A stretch of DNA of 64,000 bases, taken from contig CAZKQJ010000026.1 of NCBI GenBank assembly GCA_964554875.1, positions 4,030-68,029 on the forward strand, written 5' to 3'. The position numbers were made by a program, and so were the translations under genes. Source of the stretch: Marispirochaeta sp964554875 (GTDB lineage: Bacteria > Spirochaetota > Spirochaetia > JC444 > Marispirochaetaceae). Numbering within the stretch: the stretch's first letter is position 1; each line of letters starts with the position of its first letter. The notes under the pieces are model-generated. The model did not search any database. It was not told the origin of the DNA and saw nothing but the letters and a program-made list of their open reading frames with translations. Below, in pieces: positions 58,742 to 64,000 of the stretch.

Positions 58742-59243
58742 CTTTTTCATTGCAACGGGGTCCAACATCGAAGCCGAAACCAGTCTCACGAAGGGACTCA
58801 CCCTGCTCGCCTCCCGGACCAGGCTGCTCAGGATATCCACCCACTACCGCAGCGCCCCCCTGGGCGACAGAAAGCAGCCGGAATATATAAACGGGATATG
58901 GCACGGCCGGACCGACATGAAACCCCTGAAGCTGAAAAGGACATTGCGGCAGATCGAGACAGCCTGCGGCCGGGTCCGAAGCGGAGATTCCTTCGCCTCC
59001 CGTACCCTGGACCTGGATCTGATTCTCTATGATGATCTTGTTCTTTCAGGCCCTGAGCTTGTGCTGCCGGATCCGCAGATAAAGGAGCGGGCCTTTATCT
59101 ACATACCCCTTCTGGAACTGGAACCGGAGATCCGCCTTCCCGGGGACAAAAGTTCCCTGTCGGGGCTGGTCAATCCCGACATGGAACTGTACTATTCTCC
59201 GATAACCGAAATCCTGCGTAATCTGCTAGATTCCGGCCTGTGA
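58734..59243 (+). CDS. folK: Hydroxymethyl-dihydropterin pyrophosphokinase
   Basis: 169 residues, normal size for FolK, opening FFIATGSNIEAE and containing the signature RTLDLDLILYDD that holds the two Mg-binding Asp. The usual HPR motif reads PDPQIKERAFI. It adds pyrophosphate to hydroxymethyl-dihydropterin. folP, the next pathway gene, is not in the window. Confidence 0.9.
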   Translation: MADFFIATGSNIEAETSLTKGLTLLASRTRLLRISTHYRSAPLGDRKQPEYINGIWHGRTDMKPLKLKRTLRQIETACGRVRSGDSFASRTLDLDLILYDDLVLSGPELVLPDPQIKERAFIYIPLLELEPEIRLPGDKSSLSGLVNPDMELYYSPITEILRNLLDSGL

Positions 59244-59263
59244 AACAAAGGAGGCTTCAAGCA

Positions 59264-59830
59264 ATGAACCGCGAACGTGTAGCAGGGCTTATACGGGAAT
59301 TATTACTTGAAATCGGCGAGGATCCCGACCGGGAAGGCCTTCAGCGGACCCCGGAGCGGGCCGCCAAAGCCTGGGAGTATCTGAGTTCCGGTTACAGCCG
59401 TAATATTGATGATGTTATCAACGGAGCGGTCTTCGAGTCAGAAGCCAACAACATGATCATTGTGCGGGACATCGAGGTCTACAGTCTCTGCGAACATCAC
59501 ATGCTTCCTTTCTACGGTAAGGTCCACATCGGCTATATAGCCCGGGACAAGGTGTTGGGGGTCAGCAAACTGGCGCGTATCGCCGACGTCTATTCTCGCA
59601 GGCTGCAGATACAGGAGCGACTGACGCGGCAGATTGCCCGGGAGGTAATGGATTCCACCAATGCCGAGGGTGTGGGGGTAGTAATGGAAGCGAAGCACCT
59701 CTGCATGATGATGCGGGGCGTGGAAAAACAGAACTCCGTCATGACCACATCCTCCGTACTGGGGAGCTTCCACAACGATGAGGCGACACGTCTGGAGTTC
59801 CTGCAGCTGATATCGAAGAAGCTGGACTGA
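59264..59830 (+). CDS. folE: GTP cyclohydrolase I (zinc type)
   Basis: 188 residues. The zinc ligands lie in LCEHHMLPFYG (Cys and His) and KHLCMMMRG (Cys); RKLAR-type GVSKLARIAD and QERLTRQIA complete the signature. It makes dihydroneopterin triphosphate from GTP, the first step of pterin synthesis. AAAGGAGG lies nine bases before ATG 59264. It is the zinc-dependent FolE, not the metal-flexible FolE2, and a zinc-type importer follows. Confidence 0.96.
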   Translation: MNRERVAGLIRELLLEIGEDPDREGLQRTPERAAKAWEYLSSGYSRNIDDVINGAVFESEANNMIIVRDIEVYSLCEHHMLPFYGKVHIGYIARDKVLGVSKLARIADVYSRRLQIQERLTRQIAREVMDSTNAEGVGVVMEAKHLCMMMRGVEKQNSVMTTSSVLGSFHNDEATRLEFLQLISKKLD

Positions 59831-59844
59831 TTCCCCGGACCTGC

Positions 59845-59873
59845 TTGCTTCGACCCATGTTTTGGGGTATTAT
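59845..59873 (+). promoter_or_regulatory. Promoter of the DUF1893-znuCBA operon
   Basis: TTGCTT (59845-59850), 17 bases, TATTAT (59868-59873). The ATG at 59882 begins eight bases after the -10 box, with no Shine-Dalgarno sequence. Confidence 0.55.
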
Positions 59874-59881
59874 CACCATGT

Positions 59882-60265
59882 ATGAGCACAAATCACCAGA
59901 CTTCACCTTCCCTTCAGGTCTTTCTGAAGGATGACCCCATATTTACCCACAACGGCAAATGGCTGCATCCTCTCTTTGCCCTGGAGGATTTTCTCAAGCA
60001 GAATAAGCATACCGCCGCCGATCTCTACCTGAAGGACAGTATTATCGGCAAGGCTGCAGCCATCCTTATCTGCCGCCTGGGAATACGCCGGATACATGGA
60101 AAACTCATGAGTGAGCTTGCCGCGGAGTATCTTCGCTCGCAAAAAGCGGAATTCTCCTGGGACTCCCTGGTTCCCCGGATCCAATGTCAAACCGAGGAAG
60201 TTCTGGCCGGGGTTGATGATACCGAAGAGGCCTACACCGAGCTGAGCCGGCGGGCCGGACGATAA
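59882..60265 (+). CDS. DUF1893-like protein
   Basis: 127 residues similar to the DUF1893 family, with the core KDSIIGKAAAILICRLG and SELAAEYLRSQ. Function unknown. Its stop overlaps the znuC start, tying it to the metal transporter. An out-of-frame ATG at 59878 precedes the chosen ATG. Confidence 0.65.
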   Translation: MSTNHQTSPSLQVFLKDDPIFTHNGKWLHPLFALEDFLKQNKHTAADLYLKDSIIGKAAAILICRLGIRRIHGKLMSELAAEYLRSQKAEFSWDSLVPRIQCQTEEVLAGVDDTEEAYTELSRRAGR

Positions 60266-60915
60266 TGACAGAACCCCTTATATCCTTCCGCAGGGTCCAC
60301 GTCCGGAGGGGAAACCGGCTTGTTCTGCGGAACCTCTCCTTTGACGTCAGCCCTGGTGAACACCTGATTCTTCAGGGTGAAAACGGCATCGGCAAGACGA
60401 CCCTTCTAAAAACCGCCCTGGGCTTCATTCTTCCTGAAAAGGGCAGCCTGATTCGAAAACTCCGGGGTCCCGGCAGCCTGGCATATCTGCCCCAGGAGTC
60501 CCTCAGCGGCGACCTGCCCATATCGGTGCGGGAGGTAGTGGATATCGGCCTCAGCGCCCGCAGAATGGGCAGGGCCGAACGGAACAGAAAAATCCATGAC
60601 CTGCTGGAAGCCCTGGGATGCGCATCCCTGGCGAGGCGCTCCTTCGCCACCCTTTCAGGTGGGGAGAAGCAGAGGGTTTCCCTGGCCCGCTGCCTGGCCC
60701 AGGCCCCGGAGCTGCTCGTTCTGGACGAACCCACAGCCGGGCTGGATCCGGAAATCAGGGCCCGTTTCTATCCCCTGCTCCTGGAGATGGCAGCAGGGCA
60801 CGGAGCAGCGGTGCTTCTGGTAACCCACGACCTGAAGGGTATTCCCCAGACGGGCTGGCGCCGGCTGCGTCTTGAGCAGGAGCTGGATGAGAGCCTTGTA
60901 CGGGAGGTCGGCTGA
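60265..60915 (+). CDS. znuC: Metal ABC transporter ATP-binding protein (ZnuC-like)
   Basis: 216 residues with Walker A GENGIGKTTLL, Q-loop YLPQESLSG, signature LSGGEKQRVSLARCL and Walker B LLVLDEPTAGLDP. Subfamily assignment to the zinc/manganese group rests on the following metal permease and binding protein. Overlaps both neighbours by one base. Confidence 0.78.
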   Translation: MTEPLISFRRVHVRRGNRLVLRNLSFDVSPGEHLILQGENGIGKTTLLKTALGFILPEKGSLIRKLRGPGSLAYLPQESLSGDLPISVREVVDIGLSARRMGRAERNRKIHDLLEALGCASLARRSFATLSGGEKQRVSLARCLAQAPELLVLDEPTAGLDPEIRARFYPLLLEMAAGHGAAVLLVTHDLKGIPQTGWRRLRLEQELDESLVREVG

Positions 60916-61724
60916 TGCTGGAATACCTCGCTCTGCCGCCGATCCAGCGTGGATTCCTGGCCCTTCTAACCGCGGGAATCGCCTTTCCCCTGATCGGTGT
61001 CTTTGTAATCCGGCTGAACCTTATAACCCTGCGTTTCATGCTGATGCACGGAGCGCTTCTGGGAAGCGCCCTGGCCATGGGACTGCAGATCTCACCCCTT
61101 CTGGGCAGTCTTGTAATCAACCTTCTGCTGATTTTCATACTCATCGCCGTTACACGCAGAGGTGACATTCCCACCGGCTACGCAACGACATTTCTGATGG
61201 TGGTCAGTATTGCCCTGGCGGTAATCGTTATCTACAAGGCAGGGGTCCCCGCCAAGGATGCCTTGAGCATCCTCTGGGGGAATATCTACGCTGTCCGGGG
61301 AACGGAGCTGGCTGTGAACAGCGGCGTCGGAGCCGCGATCCTGCTCTTTATTCTGGTACTCCGACGCAGGTTAACGGCGGTCCTGTTCAATTACGAGGTA
61401 GCCGCCACCTCCGGCATCCCTTCGGAGACCTATCGCCGGGTCATCCTGATCGGTACGGGTGTCACCATAGCTATTTCCATGCGTCTTGTGGGAGCCCTCC
61501 TGCTGGACTCCCTGGTACTGCTCCCGGCGGTCTCGTCCCTTCTGGTGGCGGGCAGTACCGGGGCGATGTTCCTTGTCTCATCCCTGGTGGGCCTCTCTTC
61601 CGCCCTTCTTGGTTTCATTTTATCTCTTTGGCTCGATATTCCCGTCAGTGCAGGGGTCACCCTGACCTCGGCACTGATATTTGGAATTTTTATACTCATT
61701 AAACATTTCAGGAGATCTTTATGA
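60915..61724 (+). CDS. znuB: Metal ABC transporter permease (ZnuB-like)
   Basis: 269 residues with eight or nine membrane segments and the ABC-3 family features FMLMHGALLGSALAMG and GALLLDSLVLLPAVSSLL. It is the membrane channel of the zinc or manganese importer. It overlaps znuC by one and znuA by four bases. Confidence 0.82.
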   Translation: MLEYLALPPIQRGFLALLTAGIAFPLIGVFVIRLNLITLRFMLMHGALLGSALAMGLQISPLLGSLVINLLLIFILIAVTRRGDIPTGYATTFLMVVSIALAVIVIYKAGVPAKDALSILWGNIYAVRGTELAVNSGVGAAILLFILVLRRRLTAVLFNYEVAATSGIPSETYRRVILIGTGVTIAISMRLVGALLLDSLVLLPAVSSLLVAGSTGAMFLVSSLVGLSSALLGFILSLWLDIPVSAGVTLTSALIFGIFILIKHFRRSL

Positions 61725-62479
61725 AAAGACTGTTATTTCTGTACATCTGCCTGTCCATGACGGCAGCTCTTGTCGCTGAAGGCGTACAGGAGACCCATTC
61801 CGGCCCCGAGGTCATTGCCACAACCTCCTGGACCGCCTCCTTTGCAGAGGTCGCGGGGCTTGAGGATATCCGCATCCTTGCCCCCTACGAACTCCAGCAT
61901 CCTCCGGAGTACGAGATGACCCCGGGAGACATAAAGGATATTTCCCGGGCAGAGATAATCATCTTCGCCGGTTACGAAGTAATGATGGAGCGTCTCAAGG
62001 AGGCTGCCTCCGCAGATGCCCGGCTGGTGCAGATTACCACGGTCAATACCTGGCCGGTTATCAGTGAGTCCGTACGGGTCATCGCCGAAGCCGCCGGCAC
62101 CGAAGAGACAGCGGAGGAGAACCTTACGGTAATTAAAGAGTTCTTCGCCGACTGGCGGGCTGAGCTTGCCCCCTACAGGGAGACCCCCGTCATTGTCCAC
62201 CAGTTCCTCGCAGGTCTTGCCAAAAATCTGGGTCTCACCGTCGCAGGAACCTACGGTCCTGCTCCCCTGGAGGCAAAACAGCTGAAAGAGCTTTCAGAAA
62301 GCGGTGCAGCAGTAATAATCGACAACTGGCATACCGACGTGGGGGCCCCCCTGCTCGAGATCATGCCCGAGGCAAAAATAGCCACCCTGATCAACTTTCC
62401 CGGTAAGGACGGGACCCGGACCCTTATGGATGTGCTCGAATACAGCCGCCGGGAACTGGCCGCTGCCTTCAAATACTAG
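61721..62479 (+). CDS. znuA: Metal-binding periplasmic protein (ZnuA-like)
   Basis: 252 residues, somewhat short for ZnuA. Signal peptide (1-19), then the A-1 metal-binding fold with candidate ligands His in YELQHPPEYEMTPGD, His in VIVHQFLAGL and His in IDNWHTDVGAP. No His-rich loop is present. Three His ligands favour zinc over manganese, but iron or manganese cannot be excluded. Confidence 0.75.
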   Translation: MKRLLFLYICLSMTAALVAEGVQETHSGPEVIATTSWTASFAEVAGLEDIRILAPYELQHPPEYEMTPGDIKDISRAEIIIFAGYEVMMERLKEAASADARLVQITTVNTWPVISESVRVIAEAAGTEETAEENLTVIKEFFADWRAELAPYRETPVIVHQFLAGLAKNLGLTVAGTYGPAPLEAKQLKELSESGAAVIIDNWHTDVGAPLLEIMPEAKIATLINFPGKDGTRTLMDVLEYSRRELAAAFKY

Positions 62480-62551
62480 GGGTAGTAATAATCTTCCCTT
62501 TGGTGGTACCCTGCCTTCATTCCATAATGAATGCCGGGTGGCCACCAGATC

Positions 62552-63949
62552 ATGCGTCTCTCCCCTTTCCACAGGGCACTGTATTCAACTGTCTTCCTTC
62601 TCCTCTTGCTGTCTTCGATTCGGCTGTCCCTGCGGGCTGATCAGCAGATAGAAACAGGGGAGGAAGAACGCTCTCCTCGATACGGTATAGCCGCCATGGA
62701 GGCCATGGGGAGCAATCTCTTTCTGCTGGGTATAAACCGTTACATTCGCCGGGCCGATTACGCCATGATAAGTCCCGATTCCATTCACACCAATCTTACG
62801 AGCGGTTGGGTATGGGACCAGGATGAATTTTCCGTCAACCAGATAGGACACCCTTACCAGGGTTCATTTTATTTTATCTCCGGAAGATCGAACAATCTCG
62901 ATTTCTGGGAATCCTCCCTGCTGACCATAGGGGGAAGCGTAACCTGGGAGCTCCTGATGGAAACCGAACTGCCCAGCAAAAACGACCTGATCGTAACGAG
63001 CCTGGGAGGAGTCGCGGTGGGAGAGATGTTACACCGCCTCTACCTGGAAGCCGACACGAATAAGCTGCCAGCACGCTGGCTGATAAGTCCTATGGACAGT
63101 CTGAACAGTACGCTGTTTCGGGAAAGTCCAAAAGCTGCCCCAGGGCGCTCCTCCCTGGACCAGGTGTATATTGCGGGAGGCATCGTTCTGGCGGATTTTG
63201 AACTTGACGGAAGTCGGAACTACGAGGCGGCGGAGAACGATTTTTCCGCCTATGCCAGCGGTCAGATAATCTACGGAAATCCCTTTTTATTGAAATCCTT
63301 CACACCCTTTGAACACTTTGAACAGCGCTTCCGCATAAACCTTTCGGATTCCTTCTACGCTGCCTCCTTCTTTTCCGACGGTTCACTCTGTGCCTGGCCC
63401 CTGTACGACTCCCGGCATTCCCAGGGAAGCGTCTTTGTCAGTCTTCATTACGATTTTATTTTCAGCTCACTGATCAACTTTGCAGCCAATTCCCTGGGCC
63501 TCAGCTTCAAGACCCAGCATCATCTCGGCAGCTCCTGGTACCTTTCATCCAAGCTGCACATGAACTGGATACTCCTCGGGGCAAGCGAGTATCTGCATCT
63601 CTGGTACGATGCTCCTCCGGACAACGGCATCGAGCGCAGGGATTACGACCTGGGCAGCGGCGAGGGAGTAAAACTCTACTTTGAGCTGTCCCACCGAAGA
63701 ATCGGCAGCATCCTTGTAAACTATTCATACTACGGTATCCATACCATAGCCGAATCGGTGCCGGAGTACGGTTCCACAGGTTATTCCATAATAGGAATCC
63801 TCGATATGGCCTTTGAGCGGCAGTTCCTCGACGACTGGTACACCGGAGTCTCTACAACCTCCTATCATAAACAGGGCTTCTATGATGCTGCTGCCGATAC
63901 CAACGATATAATCAGCAGTGTAAACCTCTACGTAAAGCGTAAACTTTAA
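62552..63949 (+). CDS. DUF3943-like outer-membrane protein
   Basis: 465 residues. Signal peptide (1-29, ending LSLRAD), then a DUF3943-like part (DEFSVNQIGHPYQGSFYF) and a C-terminal half rich in amphipathic strands with many aromatic residues (for example YYGIHTIAESVPEYG), ending in a basic aromatic-poor tail. It is probably a beta-barrel in the outer membrane. ATG 62552 is preferred to ATG 62531 for the signal peptide. Position after znuA hints at a metal link but the 72-base gap leaves this open. Confidence 0.7.
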   Translation: MRLSPFHRALYSTVFLLLLLSSIRLSLRADQQIETGEEERSPRYGIAAMEAMGSNLFLLGINRYIRRADYAMISPDSIHTNLTSGWVWDQDEFSVNQIGHPYQGSFYFISGRSNNLDFWESSLLTIGGSVTWELLMETELPSKNDLIVTSLGGVAVGEMLHRLYLEADTNKLPARWLISPMDSLNSTLFRESPKAAPGRSSLDQVYIAGGIVLADFELDGSRNYEAAENDFSAYASGQIIYGNPFLLKSFTPFEHFEQRFRINLSDSFYAASFFSDGSLCAWPLYDSRHSQGSVFVSLHYDFIFSSLINFAANSLGLSFKTQHHLGSSWYLSSKLHMNWILLGASEYLHLWYDAPPDNGIERRDYDLGSGEGVKLYFELSHRRIGSILVNYSYYGIHTIAESVPEYGSTGYSIIGILDMAFERQFLDDWYTGVSTTSYHKQGFYDAAADTNDIISSVNLYVKRKL

Positions 63950-64000
63950 TCAGTGTCCCAAATCCTGGGGATATTTCACGAATACGCATAGGCCGGAAGA

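Noticed and set aside
61800..62470. Manganese-type binding protein
   Set aside because: Three candidate His ligands favour zinc, though the metal is not proven.

Overview
The window reads as chromosome of a free-living, diderm spirochaete of the Spirochaeta/Sediminispirochaeta/Marispirochaeta type. This placement is inferred from gene content, not from a marker gene. The DNA is moderately GC-rich and densely packed; genes overlap by 4 to 23 bases inside operons and no gap exceeds 300 bases. Supporting content: HprK/HPr next to sigma-54 and NtrYX, a TIGR03545/TIGR03546 pair, many large sensor proteins with MASE3, 7TM, HDOD or CZB modules, ThyX instead of ThyA, and an LptCAB export module. I see no rRNA, tRNA, CRISPR array, prophage or insertion-sequence transposase.

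Layout. 1-1493: start of an unidentified minus-strand gene, then a YmdB-like protein with an altered metal site and an RseC-like membrane protein. 1495-3494 (minus): cheR-cheB. 3595-16026 (plus): bifunctional nuclease, then a long core run pyrG-lptC-lptA-lptB, rpoN (own promoter)-hpf-hprK-ptsH-DUF4390-ntrY-ntrX-lexA-holA. 16023-19419 (minus): uvrC and mmsA. 19546-20280: divergent GntR regulator. 20291-21974: an AAA/DUF4143 ATPase between two copies of a near-palindromic repeat, the clearest accessory insert. 22022-35362: signalling block with a 7TM/pseudo-kinase/receiver/adenylate cyclase chimera, a LamG/FN3 exported protein, TPR, HDOD, metallo-beta-lactamase-fold and degenerate-GGDEF proteins and a periplasmic-sensor histidine kinase. 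35368-45711: thyX, slyD, DUF819 transporter, chemoreceptor with two CZB-like motifs, YghO-like protein, slyX, TIGR03545/TIGR03546, M15 peptidase, marC. 45746-51425: aldo/keto reductase, CBS-ACT protein, HDOD, GAF pseudo-kinase and MASE3 kinase. 51382-54089 (minus): metY, cysK and an Rrf2 regulator. 54278-59830: PhnDCE-type transporter running into folM-folB-folK-folE. 59882-62479: DUF1893 and a zinc-type ABC transporter. 62552-63949: DUF3943 outer-membrane protein.

How the genes fit together. The pyrG-to-holA run couples nucleotide synthesis, envelope export, sigma-54 control (RpoN with NtrYX), phosphocarrier signalling, ribosome hibernation and SOS control. The 22-35 kb and 47-51 kb blocks look like environmental sensing with several output domains that have lost catalytic residues. 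Cysteine/homocysteine synthesis sits under a cysteine-free Rrf2 regulator. Pterin synthesis is in line with an unusual PhnE fusion and beside a zinc importer.

A recurring regulatory feature is a recognisable -10 box ending only 6-8 bases before the ATG, with no usable Shine-Dalgarno sequence. It is seen at pyrG, the DUF4143 ATPase, yghO, marC, the MASE3 kinase and DUF1893, with looser cases at bfn, cheR and the cyclase chimera. This suggests leaderless transcripts are common in this organism.
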